This document shows, piece by piece, positions 35,539-44,803 of a DNA stretch of 64,000 nucleotides (position 1 is the stretch's first letter; each line of letters begins with the position of its first letter). The stretch comes from Bacillota bacterium (GTDB lineage: Bacteria; Bacillota; Clostridia; Lachnospirales; Lachnospiraceae). Made by a program: the position numbers and the translations under genes. The notes under the pieces are model-generated. The model made no database searches, was not told the DNA's origin, and was given only the letters and a program-made list of their open reading frames with translations. The stretch covers positions 84,584 to 148,583 of the forward strand of contig JAEYOQ010000062.1 of NCBI GenBank assembly GCA_023411555.1. Reading direction: 5' to 3'.

Positions 35539-36463
35539 TCCTCTTTCCACCTTTCATCACTCTGCTAAGTATTAAATTGATAATCATAATGAAAGTAAAT
35601 AATACTAAACCTATGGTAAAGAGTACTCTCTTATGGGTATCCGTTGAATAGGACATCTCACTTACCACAGCCGTGGTCAAGAAACGAACAGAATTAAAAG
35701 GCAATGGCATATTTGTTCCGTTTCCTGCCACTAAGCTGATTGCCATAGCCTCTCCGATCGCTCTGCCGACACCTAGTACAACTGCTGTAACAATACCGGA
35801 TTTTGCTGCAGGAATAAGGACTTTAAAGATAGTCTGGATATGAGTTGCACCCAATGCCAACGATGCCTGCTTATAATGCTCCGGAACAGCCCTTAGGGCA
35901 GCTTCACTAATATTAATTACCGTAGGCAAAATCATGATTGCCAATACCAACACAGCAGATATCAGATTAGAACCACCGGTAAACTGATGAGTTGGATCAT
36001 CCTTAAATAGGGTCATCTCTAATTTATAGACCAATGGATTGAGAAGCAGAATTCCTAGCAAACCATATACCACAGAGGGGATTCCCGCCAGTAGCTCGAC
36101 TGCCGGCTTAACAATACCAGCCATGTGCTTTGGAGCTGTCTCAGCAAGAAATACAGCAGTCATAACGCCGATTGGAACACCAATCAATATTGCGAAAGAG
36201 GTTCCCATAATGGATGTGAGAATAACATATAGAATACCATAGCTAGGCTGAGTAGCTGTTGGTGCCCATTTCGTTCCAAATAATATGTTAATCAAACCAA
36301 CCTCAAGAATCGCAGGAACTCCACTGATAATCATATATAAGGAGATTGAGAATACTGCTAGTACAGCAAAGAAGGCACATACTTTGAATATCGCAGCTGC
36401 TATGCTCTCAACCATACTTTTTGCTTTATAATTTTCTAGGATAGAATAACTTTTCTCACCCAT
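35522..36463 (-). CDS. pstC: PstC, phosphate ABC transporter permease
   Basis: This is the first permease subunit. The start MGEKSYSILENYKAKSMVES at 36463 follows GGAAGGGAG and gives 313 residues. About six helices, the segment ELLAGIPSVVYGLLGILLLN and the EAA loop SEAALRAVPEHYKQASLALGA are seen. It heads the operon pstC-pstA-pstB-phoU-phoP-phoR. No pstS (phosphate-binding lipoprotein) precedes it, which is unusual; the gene must lie elsewhere. Confidence 0.95.
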   Translation of the reverse strand: MGEKSYSILENYKAKSMVESIAAAIFKVCAFFAVLAVFSISLYMIISGVPAILEVGLINILFGTKWAPTATQPSYGILYVILTSIMGTSFAILIGVPIGVMTAVFLAETAPKHMAGIVKPAVELLAGIPSVVYGLLGILLLNPLVYKLEMTLFKDDPTHQFTGGSNLISAVLVLAIMILPTVINISEAALRAVPEHYKQASLALGATHIQTIFKVLIPAAKSGIVTAVVLGVGRAIGEAMAISLVAGNGTNMPLPFNSVRFLTTAVVSEMSYSTDTHKRVLFTIGLVLFTFIMIINLILSRVMKGGKRNADRE

Positions 36464-36631
36464 ACATCTCCCTTCCATAACTAAATTAATCAACAGGGGG
36501 CAAACCAATGCTCCTAATAAATTCTTTACATTAACGTTCATAATAAAAAAATATCATGATAGCTGTTAAACAGATATCATGATTCTGTATAGACTTTGTA
36601 AATTCTATGTTAATCAATGACGTGGCATCCC

Positions 36632-36745
36632 AATGTGAACTTCGTTCTCATTGTGAACTTCGTTCTCATTGTAAACCTCGTTCCTATTGTAAACTTCGTT
36701 CCTATTGTGAACTTCGTTCCTATTGTGAACTTCGTTCACAATGGG
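36632..36745. repeat. Six tandem copies of an 18-bp repeat ending in a hairpin
   Basis: Units start at 36632, 36650, 36668, 36686, 36704 and 36722, with consensus ATTGTGAACTTCGTTCCT and few changes. The last unit ends TTCACAATGGG, so ATTGTGAAC-TTC-GTTCACAAT forms a hairpin. The same unit with the same ending occurs at 48418-48460. The array lies between tRNA-Arg and pstC. No coding or CRISPR features are seen: there are no spacers. Confidence 0.8.
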
Positions 36746-36821
36746 AAAAAGCTTCACTTGACCGGAGGGATTATAATCATAACAATCGTATTATAAGATG
36801 CATCTTCCTATGAAAAGAAAT

Positions 36822-36851
36822 AGAGGTTCTCACTTATAGGTGAAAACCTCT
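36822..36851 (-). terminator. Terminator of tRNA-Arg
   Basis: AGAGGTT-TCACC and TGAGAACCTCT arms pair across 36822-36851 and are followed on the minus strand by ATTTCTTTT. It begins 9 bases after the tRNA 3' end. Confidence 0.75.
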
Positions 36852-36859
36852 TTCTCTAA

Positions 36860-36931
36860 CACCCCCAGCAGGAATCGAACCTGCAACTAGCCCTTAGGAG
36901 GGGCTTGTTATATCCATTTAACTATGAGGGC
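36860..36931 (-). tRNA. tRNA-Arg (anticodon CCT)
   Basis: On the minus strand the acceptor GCCCTCA pairs with TGGGGGT, the anticodon stem AGCCC/GGGCT carries loop CTCCTAA, and the T arm GCAGG-TTCGATT-CCTGC is normal. The anticodon CCT reads AGG (Arg). CCA is not encoded. Confidence 0.93.
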
Positions 36932-37037
36932 TTTTATTATTATTCATTAGCATGCATATCGTAAAGTCATTCATTACGTTTGCAACGTAACTATTCTACT
37001 ATTTTCTGCACGCTAAGTCAATAATCTAAGTGAAAAA

Positions 37038-37931
37038 TCACTCCTTTGTCTGCTCTGCAAACCCGATATAGCCTTGCATCCAGATGTTTCCTTTGAATCT
37101 TCGGCCGACCAAAGGCTCTCCGAGAAGATCTTGCTTGTTAATACATAAGCGGAAAGTAATATCATTGCACACTAATTGCAGATCATATACCTCTTCTTTC
37201 GTGTATTCATTAATAATATGACTGCATTCGGTGATAGTAGCTATTATACTGTAATTATCTGATTCAGAACCGAATGGGATAAAAGAGGTATCCACGATGG
37301 AGTACACATCTTCCTTTCTCGCCCTTCTTGAAATCATTGCATAGGTATCGATATCATCTATCGTCAAGCTGTCAATCGCATCTTGATTTCCCTTTTTAGC
37401 TTCAGCAATTAAATTATTTCTGTGCTTCGTCTCAGCCGTAATGTTACGAACCTGTACCTCATCCATCTCAATCGGAAGAAGAATCCTTCCTTCTAAAGAT
37501 AAGGCGGCAAGAGTAATCGGAAAGGACGTACTCATCGGCATTTTCTGATTCTTCTTCTCCAGATATTCAACTACATTCTGTAAGTAGAAAATCAAGGATA
37601 CTCCTACACGGAAGTCATCACACATTCCTGTATATGCATCAGAATCCACTCTCTTATTGATTCCGACCTCTTCTCTGGTACTAACAGACAATCCTTTCAG
37701 ACTCGGAAAATAATGTTCCATATGAAATTTATTATTCTCATCCAACTCTCCACGAATTGTTATACCTAAGCCGTCTCCATATTCCGTGGTAATCTCCGCT
37801 AAGCTGGTATTACCGCTTGTTTGTATTGACCGCTGTTTCTTTGGATTCTCTAAAGCATGATTTAACAACTGATCCAATTCGGTCCGAGTATTTATATTAC
37901 TAAATCCAATTGCTCTCATGTAACTATGCAT
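37038..37931 (-). CDS. DUF3881-family protein
   Basis: The 297-residue product (MHSYMRAIGFSNINTRTELD...) matches my recollection of DUF3881, a family restricted largely to Lachnospiraceae and relatives. It has no signal peptide or membrane segment, so it is probably cytosolic. The central MDEVQVRNITAETKHRNNLI and the C-terminal block FRLCINKQDLLGEPLVGRRFKGNIWMQG (described here as LCINKQDLLGEPLVGRRF and FKGNIWMQG) are typical. The function is unknown. It is followed on the same strand by tRNA-Arg. Confidence 0.75.
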   Translation of the reverse strand: MHSYMRAIGFSNINTRTELDQLLNHALENPKKQRSIQTSGNTSLAEITTEYGDGLGITIRGELDENNKFHMEHYFPSLKGLSVSTREEVGINKRVDSDAYTGMCDDFRVGVSLIFYLQNVVEYLEKKNQKMPMSTSFPITLAALSLEGRILLPIEMDEVQVRNITAETKHRNNLIAEAKKGNQDAIDSLTIDDIDTYAMISRRARKEDVYSIVDTSFIPFGSESDNYSIIATITECSHIINEYTKEEVYDLQLVCNDITFRLCINKQDLLGEPLVGRRFKGNIWMQGYIGFAEQTKE

Positions 37932-38075
37932 TCTATCACTTCCATTCTATCCAATCCCGTTATGGTCTAGAGCTATTATATTATACGTTTCTGACCATAA
38001 TTCATGTAATAATTATTTATATCATATTTTATAACGGTACGCAAGTAGCATATACTCTCAAAAGCCCACTGCATA

Positions 38076-38125
38076 CAAAAAGCTATCATTAACAATAAAT
38101 CTACGCGATATCTTGTAATGATAGC
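38076..38125 (-). terminator. Terminator of the HD-GYP gene
   Basis: GCTATCATTA (38082-38091) and TAATGATAGC (38116-38125) are perfect arms, followed on the minus strand by TTTTT. The stretch 37932-38289 is otherwise without a gene. A second weak hairpin near 38190-38235 contains GCTAGA/TCTAGC arms. Confidence 0.7.
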
Positions 38126-38289
38126 CAATATTATAGAAATTATTCTTTTTATACTCTGTTTCTAACTAAGCTATCAAACGTACCTATGTAGGCGCTAGAT
38201 TCATCCACGACATGCGATAGATTCTAGCCGAAATTCCACAGAAAAATGATGTTATCCACGTTTATAGCCAATCCCCTTGCTATCGACTA

Positions 38290-39354
38290 CTAGATTTCTA
38301 ACGTATCAGTAATAAACAAGGTTAACTCCTCGGTCAGATTCTTCTCAATCCAATACTCCGGTTTATGTCCATCCTTATCCTCCACAATACGAATGACCGG
38401 TCTGGTAGGGCATTGTGGATTCTGCCTAAGCACAATCCCAACCTCACCTTTATTCGTCCGTACTAAGCATCCGGTAGGATATGCCGCAACAGAATCTACA
38501 AAGGCTTTCACTACTCGAAAATCGAATAAGATACCTACCTTGCTCACAATATAATCAATTGCATCATGAACCTTCATCTTTGTAATGTAATTACCGTATA
38601 CCCTACTATCAAACTCATCGCATACACCAACAATCCTACTACCGATCTTAACCCGACCCTCTTTTATATGGAAGGGATAGCCACTTCCGTTTAATCTCTC
38701 ATGATGGCTGATAATAATATCCTTGGATGTTGAGGATAGCCAATCCATCTTCTCGATTGCCGTATATCCATAAATAATATGCTTTTTAATCTCTCTTCTC
38801 TCTTTCTCAGAGCAGGTATCCAGATTTAGATTATAATATTCAGGACTTATATATGTAAAACCAATATCATGAAGCAAGCTACCAATCGCGATATCACGAA
38901 TTTTAGCCCGTGGAAGCTTCATCTTAAATGCAAGAATTACCGATAAGGCACATACATTCAAGGAATGGGAGTAAGAGCTCTCGTTCTTATCTCGAATACT
39001 TGATAGATTATATATTACCTCAGGCTCATCCATAATATCATGAATGATTTCATCCGCAACTACCTTGATATTCTCCAACTCGCCCTTCTCATGATAGGAA
39101 TATTTAATAAGCAGTTCTCTAACAGCAACCTGACATTGATCCTTTATTTGCAATTCGAGACTATTATTTAAATTCACGCCTTTTGAAAGATCATCTTCTA
39201 TATATATATAATCTATATTTAGCTCTTTGAGCCTTTGAGCATATTCTTTTTTTATCATTGTCCCAGCAGGTAATAATAACGAATCACTGGTTGTATATAT
39301 ATCCTTAGCCAATAATTCGTTTCCCTTTACTGCGTTCAAAGAGATAATTCTCAT
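38290..39354 (-). CDS. HD-GYP domain phosphodiesterase
   Basis: HD-GYP proteins hydrolyse cyclic di-GMP. The 354-residue product has an N-terminal DUF3391-like region (about 1-60) and the HD-GYP core. In the core, HSLNVCALSV, the metal pair in LLHDIGFTYI, HIIYGYTAIEKM, HHERLNGSGYPF and DEFDS are all intact, so it is probably catalytic. There is no receiver or membrane domain. It is a single gene with an AAAGGAG site. Confidence 0.92.
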   Translation of the reverse strand: MRIISLNAVKGNELLAKDIYTTSDSLLLPAGTMIKKEYAQRLKELNIDYIYIEDDLSKGVNLNNSLELQIKDQCQVAVRELLIKYSYHEKGELENIKVVADEIIHDIMDEPEVIYNLSSIRDKNESSYSHSLNVCALSVILAFKMKLPRAKIRDIAIGSLLHDIGFTYISPEYYNLNLDTCSEKERREIKKHIIYGYTAIEKMDWLSSTSKDIIISHHERLNGSGYPFHIKEGRVKIGSRIVGVCDEFDSRVYGNYITKMKVHDAIDYIVSKVGILFDFRVVKAFVDSVAAYPTGCLVRTNKGEVGIVLRQNPQCPTRPVIRIVEDKDGHKPEYWIEKNLTEELTLFITDTLEI

Positions 39355-39712
39355 TAAAATCTCCTTTCAGCAAGCCTTATCGCATCAATATGTTCCTATT
39401 ATAATTGTTTCAGTCAGTAGATAGGAATAAACCCGGAGGCGAAAAATCATGTTTTGTTATCATTACTTCAGAATATCTGATAATTACACTAATATAATCA
39501 ATTATTATATATCGCACTATATATATAGTCTATTATTCATATGATTTTTTCAATCGTACGATAGAACTACTTGATTATAACAGAAAGTGAAACACTAGTT
39601 CAATTTATTTCTCTGGTGAATGAATTAATACGAATTGATACTCTCTTTATTATAATGAAAGATCTATTGTACATAATATATAAATTTCTATAAAAATCAC
39701 ACAATTTTTTGA

Positions 39713-39730
39713 TTGTTATTTTTTTAACAA
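39713..39730. promoter_or_regulatory. Rex-like operator 1 upstream of adhE
   Basis: TTGTTA-6-TAACAA (18 bp) matches the Rex/ROP consensus half-sites exactly. It ends 6 bp before the -35 box. Confidence 0.65.
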
Positions 39731-39735
39731 ATCTA

Positions 39736-39764
39736 TTTACAAATGGTTTTTTTCGTGTTATATT
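39736..39764 (+). promoter_or_regulatory. adhE promoter
   Basis: TTTACA (39736-39741), a 17-bp spacer, and TATATT (39759-39764) form a good sigma-A promoter. It is bracketed by two Rex-like operators. Confidence 0.65.
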
Positions 39765-39779
39765 TTATACATCAGCAAT

Positions 39780-39797
39780 ATGTTAAATTTTTAACAA
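39780..39797. promoter_or_regulatory. Rex-like operator 2 downstream of adhE start site
   Basis: ATGTTAAA-TT-TTTAACAA differs from the Rex consensus TTGTTAA...TTAACAA by one base. It lies 15 bp after the -10 box, in the transcribed leader. Confidence 0.65.
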
Positions 39798-39814
39798 ATC
39801 TAAGGAGGATTATT

Positions 39815-42436
39815 ATGTCTAAGGAATTGCAGCAACCCACAGCGAAAGAACATGTTGATCAATTAGTAAAAAACGCTCTTAATGCACTAAACGATTTCTT
39901 ATCCCTTGACCAGGAGACAGTTGATAATATAGTACACGAAATGGCTCTTGCTGGCCTTGCAAAACAACAGACTCTTGCAAAAATGGCAGTTGAAGAAACC
40001 GGAAGGGGTATCTACGAAGATAAAATAACAAAGAATATTTTTGCTACAGAATATGTTTGGCACTCTATTAAATATCAAAAGACAGTCGGAATTATTGAGG
40101 ATAATGAAGAAGAGGATTATATGATTGTCGCAGAGCCTGTAGGTATTGTTGCAGGTGTTACTCCCGTAACCAATCCCACTTCTACTACCATGTTTAAGTG
40201 TCTAACCTGTATTAAAACTAGAAACCCGATTATCTTCGGTTTTCACCCAAGCGCTCAGCAATGCTCAAGAGAAGCTGCTAAGACCTTATATGATGCAGCA
40301 GTTAAAGCGGGTGCTCCGAAGAATTGTATCCAATGGATTGAATATCCTTCCATCGACGCTACCAGAGAACTTATGAATCATCCTGATGTATCCATGATCC
40401 TAGCTACCGGTGGTTCAGGTATGGTAAAACAGGCATATTCCTGCGGTAAACCAGCACTTGGTGTTGGCCCTGGTAATGTTCCTTGCTTTATCGAGAAGAC
40501 AGCGAATTTAAAGCGAGCTGTAAATGACTTGATTTTATCCAAATCCTTTGATCATGGTATGATATGTGCCTCTGAGCAGGCCGCTATCATCGAAGCCCCT
40601 GTCTATAATGAAGTGGTAGAACTTATGAAAAAGGGTGGTTGCTACTTTGCTACTAAAGAAGAGATTAAACTCCTTGAACCAGTAGTAATTAACAGCAAAA
40701 CAGGCGCAGTTAATCCTGCCATAGTAGGTCAGTCCCCTGCTGCTATCGCTGCCCTCGCAGGTATCACTATTCCTGCTAATACAAAAATATTATGTACCGA
40801 ATTAGACGGCGTAGGACCTGAATATCCATTATCAAAAGAGAAACTATCTCCAGTACTCGCTATAATTAAAGCACAGACTCTAGAGAAGGGTTACCAGCTC
40901 TGCGAGAAGATGATTGAACTAGGTGGTTTGGGTCATTCATCCGTACTTCATTCTAATGACAATGAAGTAATAAAGACTTTCTCCGACAGAATGAAAACCG
41001 GCCGTATCTTAGTTAACTCACCTTCTACACATGGTGCAATTGGCGACTTATATAATACAAACATGCCTTCTCTTACCTTAGGCTGCGGTTCCTATGGTGG
41101 CAATTCCACTACTCATAATGTTTCCGCTGTAGATTTAGTAAATTATAAGCGTGTAGCAAAGAGGAGGAACAACATGCAATGGTTCAAGGTGCCGAGTAAG
41201 ATTTATTTTGAGTCCGGTTCAACCGCTTACTTATCCAAGATGCCTAATATTACTAAGGCATTCATTGTTACAGATCCATCCATGACGCAATTAGGCTATG
41301 TAAGTAAGGTATTATATCAATTAAGAAAACGTACTGACTATGTACACTGCGAGATCTTCGATCAGGTTGAGCCAGATCCGAGTCTTGATACGATCCTTAA
41401 GGGTGTAGAGGAAATGAATAAGTTTAAGCCTGATGTTATCATCGCCCTGGGTGGTGGTTCTGCGATTGACGCTGCAAAAGGTATGTGGTTATTCTATGAG
41501 GATCCCACAGCTGATTTCAAGAACATGTCCTTGAAGTTCCTTGACATCCGTAAACGTGCCTATAAGTTCCCTACGCTTGGTAATAAAGCGCAATTCGTTG
41601 CAATTCCTACTACCTCCGGTACCGGCTCTGAAGTAACCTCCTTCGCAGTTATTTCTGATAAGAAGGAAAATAAAAAATATCCTTTAGCGGATTATGAATT
41701 GACTCCTGATGTAGCAATCATCGATCCTGAATTTGTTATGAGTGTACCAAAGAAATCTACCGCATGGACCGGTATGGACGTATTAACACATGCTATTGAA
41801 GCATATATCTCCGTTTTGGCTTCTGATTACACCGATGCATTGGCAATTCATGCAATTGATTTAGTATTCAAATATTTGAAGGAGTCTTATGATAAGGGAG
41901 CAGAAAGCCCGATTGCACGTGAAAAGATGCATAATGCCTCTACTATCGCAGGTATGGCCTTCACCAATGCCTTCCTTGGAATTAACCACTCCTTAGCTCA
42001 TAAGCTTGGTGGTGAGTATCACATTCCTCATGGTTGTGCAAATGCGATCCTCCTACCTCATGTAATTCGTTATAATGGTGTAGATTGTCCTACTAAGGTT
42101 ACCTCTTTCCCTAAATACGAAAGCTATATTGTAGGTGATAAGATCTTTGAGTTAATGAAGAAGCTAGGTAAGAATCCAAAGAACAATGCCGATGCAGTTG
42201 AGATGTTGGCAAAGGCTGTAGAGGATCTGAATAAGCATTTAGAAATTCCTTCAACTTTACAGGAATACGGACTTGATGAGAAAGACTTCCTGGCAAAGGT
42301 TCCGGTATTAGCAGATCTTGCATTTGGAGATCAATGTACTACAGCTAATCCGAGACTTCCATTAGTAGCTGAATTAGAAGCAATCTATCTGGATGCTTTT
42401 TATGGCAAAGGTAATGCTCCAAAGAAAACTAATTAG
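39815..42436 (+). CDS. adhE: AdhE, bifunctional acetaldehyde-CoA / alcohol dehydrogenase
   Basis: AdhE reduces acetyl-CoA to acetaldehyde and then ethanol with 2 NADH, and forms cytosolic filaments (spirosomes). The ATG 39815 follows TAAGGAGGA, giving 873 residues, the full length. The N-terminal ALDH half has the catalytic Cys in SFDHGMICASEQ and NAD-binding GPGNVPCFIEK. The C-terminal iron ADH half has GGGSAIDAAKGMWLFYEDP, TTSGTGSEVTSFAVI, and metal ligands in GMDVLTHAIEAY, NHSLAHKLGGEYHIPHGCANA. It is regulated probably by Rex (NADH/NAD ratio) through two operators. Confidence 0.97.
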   Translation: MSKELQQPTAKEHVDQLVKNALNALNDFLSLDQETVDNIVHEMALAGLAKQQTLAKMAVEETGRGIYEDKITKNIFATEYVWHSIKYQKTVGIIEDNEEEDYMIVAEPVGIVAGVTPVTNPTSTTMFKCLTCIKTRNPIIFGFHPSAQQCSREAAKTLYDAAVKAGAPKNCIQWIEYPSIDATRELMNHPDVSMILATGGSGMVKQAYSCGKPALGVGPGNVPCFIEKTANLKRAVNDLILSKSFDHGMICASEQAAIIEAPVYNEVVELMKKGGCYFATKEEIKLLEPVVINSKTGAVNPAIVGQSPAAIAALAGITIPANTKILCTELDGVGPEYPLSKEKLSPVLAIIKAQTLEKGYQLCEKMIELGGLGHSSVLHSNDNEVIKTFSDRMKTGRILVNSPSTHGAIGDLYNTNMPSLTLGCGSYGGNSTTHNVSAVDLVNYKRVAKRRNNMQWFKVPSKIYFESGSTAYLSKMPNITKAFIVTDPSMTQLGYVSKVLYQLRKRTDYVHCEIFDQVEPDPSLDTILKGVEEMNKFKPDVIIALGGGSAIDAAKGMWLFYEDPTADFKNMSLKFLDIRKRAYKFPTLGNKAQFVAIPTTSGTGSEVTSFAVISDKKENKKYPLADYELTPDVAIIDPEFVMSVPKKSTAWTGMDVLTHAIEAYISVLASDYTDALAIHAIDLVFKYLKESYDKGAESPIAREKMHNASTIAGMAFTNAFLGINHSLAHKLGGEYHIPHGCANAILLPHVIRYNGVDCPTKVTSFPKYESYIVGDKIFELMKKLGKNPKNNADAVEMLAKAVEDLNKHLEIPSTLQEYGLDEKDFLAKVPVLADLAFGDQCTTANPRLPLVAELEAIYLDAFYGKGNAPKKTN

Positions 42437-42479
42437 TCTATAGCTTGATAAAATAGACCTTCACAAATGATAAAACATA

Positions 42480-42561
42480 GACAATAGAAAGTATGCTTCT
42501 CATCTTTCTATTGTCATGAATAAAAAGGAACTCGATGTCAATTGACATCGAGTTCCTTTTT
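42480..42561 (+). terminator. Two successive hairpins terminating adhE
   Basis: GACAATAGAAAG/CTTTCTATTGTC (42480-42515) is followed by a 40-bp perfect palindrome at 42522-42561 (AAAAAGGAACTCGATGTC plus its complement, centre AATT). The second has A and T tracts on its ends and can work in both directions. Confidence 0.85.
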
Positions 42562-42677
42562 ATTTCTTACATCCCTATAATATGAGCAGCGATACTTTTA
42601 ATTTTCCTTTGACAAAAATCCTTCTATTCAATCTATATATATATAATTATTAATTATAGATTATTTATTTACATTGC

Positions 42678-43241
42678 TTAATTGATACTTTTCCTATAAT
42701 CACTGACTAAAATTCCATAATAAGCCATATCACAGATACCTGTGTTATTTTTATCTGCTTGCTTATGAATTCCCTCAAACTCTAAACCGCATTTTTTCAT
42801 TACCTTACCTGAGATCGGGTTATTGGTATCATGCCTTGCTTCGATCCGATTAGCACCTACTTCATCAAAGAAGAATCGAATAAATGCTAAAAGTGCCTCG
42901 CTGGTAATACCTTTATTCCAGTATTTACGACCGATACAATAGCCTACTTCGACTGCTCCTATTGCTTCATTCAAATGAACCGCACTAATACTACCGATAG
43001 CTTCATGATTCTCTTTCCATTCAATACACCATTGATAATAATCTTCCTTTGAATACTCCGAAATCCAGCTCTGAATTACTTTCTTGCTTATATCGATACT
43101 AGAATGGGTCGGCCAGGTAAGATATTTTGTAACTTCACTATCGCTAGCCCAATTATCATACATCTCAGATGCATCCTCCAAAGAGAAAGGTCTAAGAATC
43201 AACCTATTAGTTTCAATAGTCTTTGTACCTAGATTCTTCAT
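42678..43241 (-). CDS. GNAT N-acetyltransferase, RimJ/RimL type
   Basis: The 187-residue product starts KTIETNRLILRPFSLEDASE, the RimJ/RimL opening, with the acetyl-CoA segment VGYCIGRKYWNKGITSEALL and IEARHDTNNPISGKVMKKCG. It probably acetylates a protein N-terminus or a small amine. A single gene; the acceptor cannot be predicted. Confidence 0.85.
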   Translation of the reverse strand: MKNLGTKTIETNRLILRPFSLEDASEMYDNWASDSEVTKYLTWPTHSSIDISKKVIQSWISEYSKEDYYQWCIEWKENHEAIGSISAVHLNEAIGAVEVGYCIGRKYWNKGITSEALLAFIRFFFDEVGANRIEARHDTNNPISGKVMKKCGLEFEGIHKQADKNNTGICDMAYYGILVSDYRKSIN

Positions 43242-43326
43242 ACTGTACTCACTCCATTATTGTTAATTGTTATTGCGGTTATTTGTAAGACATGGTTATT
43301 TTAGTAACAGTCATTTAGATTCGATT

Positions 43327-43839
43327 TTATTCCATATAGTTATTACTATTTAGTGCCTGATTCAAGGCCTTCTTTTCATCTTCCGATAATTCCAAGAAAG
43401 ATTCTCCTTTTATTATCTCCTTCAGATAGGTATAGCAACCCTCTCTGCTACTATGTACAGAATTAAGAAGAACACCATTATTATTCTTATCGAGTAAGGC
43501 TAATACAAAGCTTAATTTACCGCCCATCTCCTTAAACGCATCGTATTTTACAACTCCAACCTTTTGATAGGTTATAAGAAGATTCTCCTTCACTTTTGAT
43601 AATTCACCACTCAAAAACTTTGAATCGGCTTTTAATTGATCGATATCTGCAAAACGAGAAAGAATTTGTTCTTCTAAATTCTCTGCATTTGCTCCTGCCA
43701 TGAATTTCTTATATTTCTTATTAAGCTTACTTTGCTTAATCGACAAGATAAGAATTAAAATAAGCAATAACAGTGATAATGCTGTCAACCCAAGAATAAT
43801 ATAGTCATTATAGCTGCTAATGATTTCTGTTATGTTCAT
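43327..43839 (-). CDS. DUF4446-family membrane protein next to parB
   Basis: The start at 43839 is chosen because GGAGGAG lies upstream at good spacing. The 170-residue product has one N-terminal transmembrane helix (about residues 11-35), a helical region, and a C-terminal domain with VVKYDAFKEMGGKLSFVLAL and LLNSVHSSREGCYTYLKEI. These sequences are the signature of DUF4446, often encoded beside parA-parB in Clostridia. The function is unknown. It is the last gene of the parA-parB unit. Confidence 0.82.
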   Translation of the reverse strand: MNITEIISSYNDYIILGLTALSLLLLILILILSIKQSKLNKKYKKFMAGANAENLEEQILSRFADIDQLKADSKFLSGELSKVKENLLITYQKVGVVKYDAFKEMGGKLSFVLALLDKNNNGVLLNSVHSSREGCYTYLKEIIKGESFLELSEDEKKALNQALNSNNYME

Positions 43840-43897
43840 AAACATCTCCTCCGTGGTGTGCTCCATAATAATTTGGCTTTATAATATACTTTTTAGA

Positions 43898-44788
43898 TTA
43901 TGAAAGATGCTCTATATTGATTGTTTCAAACATATCTACGATTCTCTCTAATTCCTCAGAAGAATAGTATTCAATTTCAATGGAACCCTTATTATTATTC
44001 TTTTTATGAATTGATACTTTAGTACCTACAATCGTTCTTATCTTATCTTCTAGATTACGGAATATAAAATCATCCTCCTGTGTAACAGCTACCTCTTTAT
44101 CCGGCTTTTCACTGAGAATATTCTTGACTAGCTTTTCTGTTTCTCTTACACTAAGCTTCTCGTCAAATATTTTACATGCAATATTATACTGCTTTTCTCC
44201 GTCTTCAATTGGTATCAAAGCACGGGCATGTCCACTTGCAATCATATCATCGATGATCATTTGCTGAACTCTTTCATCTAGCTTTAATAATCTCATGGAA
44301 TTTGTGACTGCTACACGACTTTTTGAGACACGCTCTGCTACTTCATCCTGCTTAAGATTAAATTCCTGAATTAATCGTTGATAGGTTTGCGCCTCCTCAA
44401 TTGGATTGAGATCCTCTCGCTGTATGTTTTCGATCAAAGCAATCTCAACAATCTCTTGTGGAGAATAATCCTTAATGATAGCTGGCACCTCCTTAAGTCC
44501 AGCTATTCTGGCGGCTCTCCATCTTCTTTCACCCGCTATAATCTCATATAGACGGCCGTTCTTCTGAAGAATCAACGGCTGAATTACACCAAACTGCTTG
44601 ATCGAGTCAGCTAATTCTTGTAAGGAATCCTCATCAAACTTCTTGCGAGGCTGCAATTTATTCGGCTCAATATCGTTAATATGTACTAATGTTTCACGTG
44701 AAACATTCTCCTTCTTTTCTTCCGTATGTTCAATTTTTTCAGGTATCATAATATCGAGACCTTTACCAAGTCCTTTTTTTACAGGCAT
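43898..44788 (-). CDS. parB: ParB/Spo0J chromosome partitioning protein
   Basis: ParB is a CTPase that loads at parS and spreads on DNA to organise the origin and recruit SMC. The 296-residue product has the N-terminal nuclease-fold region with GERRWRAARIAGLKEVPAI and ENIQREDLNPIEEAQTYQRL, the helix-turn-helix LKQDEVAERVSKSRVAVTNS, and a C-terminal dimerisation segment. A perfect parS (44690-44705) lies inside its own coding sequence. It follows parA by 15 bases. Confidence 0.95.
   Translation of the reverse strand: MPVKKGLGKGLDIMIPEKIEHTEEKKENVSRETLVHINDIEPNKLQPRKKFDEDSLQELADSIKQFGVIQPLILQKNGRLYEIIAGERRWRAARIAGLKEVPAIIKDYSPQEIVEIALIENIQREDLNPIEEAQTYQRLIQEFNLKQDEVAERVSKSRVAVTNSMRLLKLDERVQQMIIDDMIASGHARALIPIEDGEKQYNIACKIFDEKLSVRETEKLVKNILSEKPDKEVAVTQEDDFIFRNLEDKIRTIVGTKVSIHKKNNNKGSIEIEYYSSEELERIVDMFETINIEHLS
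44690..44705. promoter_or_regulatory. parS site 1, inside parB
   Basis: TGTTTCACGTGAAACA, a perfect 16-bp match to the Firmicute parS consensus and a perfect palindrome. It encodes part of the N-terminal linker of ParB. Confidence 0.9.
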
Positions 44789-44803
44789 ATTATCCTCCTC
44801 ATA

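Noticed and set aside
36632..36745. CRISPR array
   Set aside because: Units are directly adjacent with no unique spacers, and no cas gene is in the window.
36607..36813. A 68-codon frame across the 18-bp repeat array encoding a repeating ELRSHC/YC peptide
   Set aside because: The repeat unit is a multiple of three, so an open frame is automatic. There is no ribosome site, and the DNA hairpin ending explains the array better.
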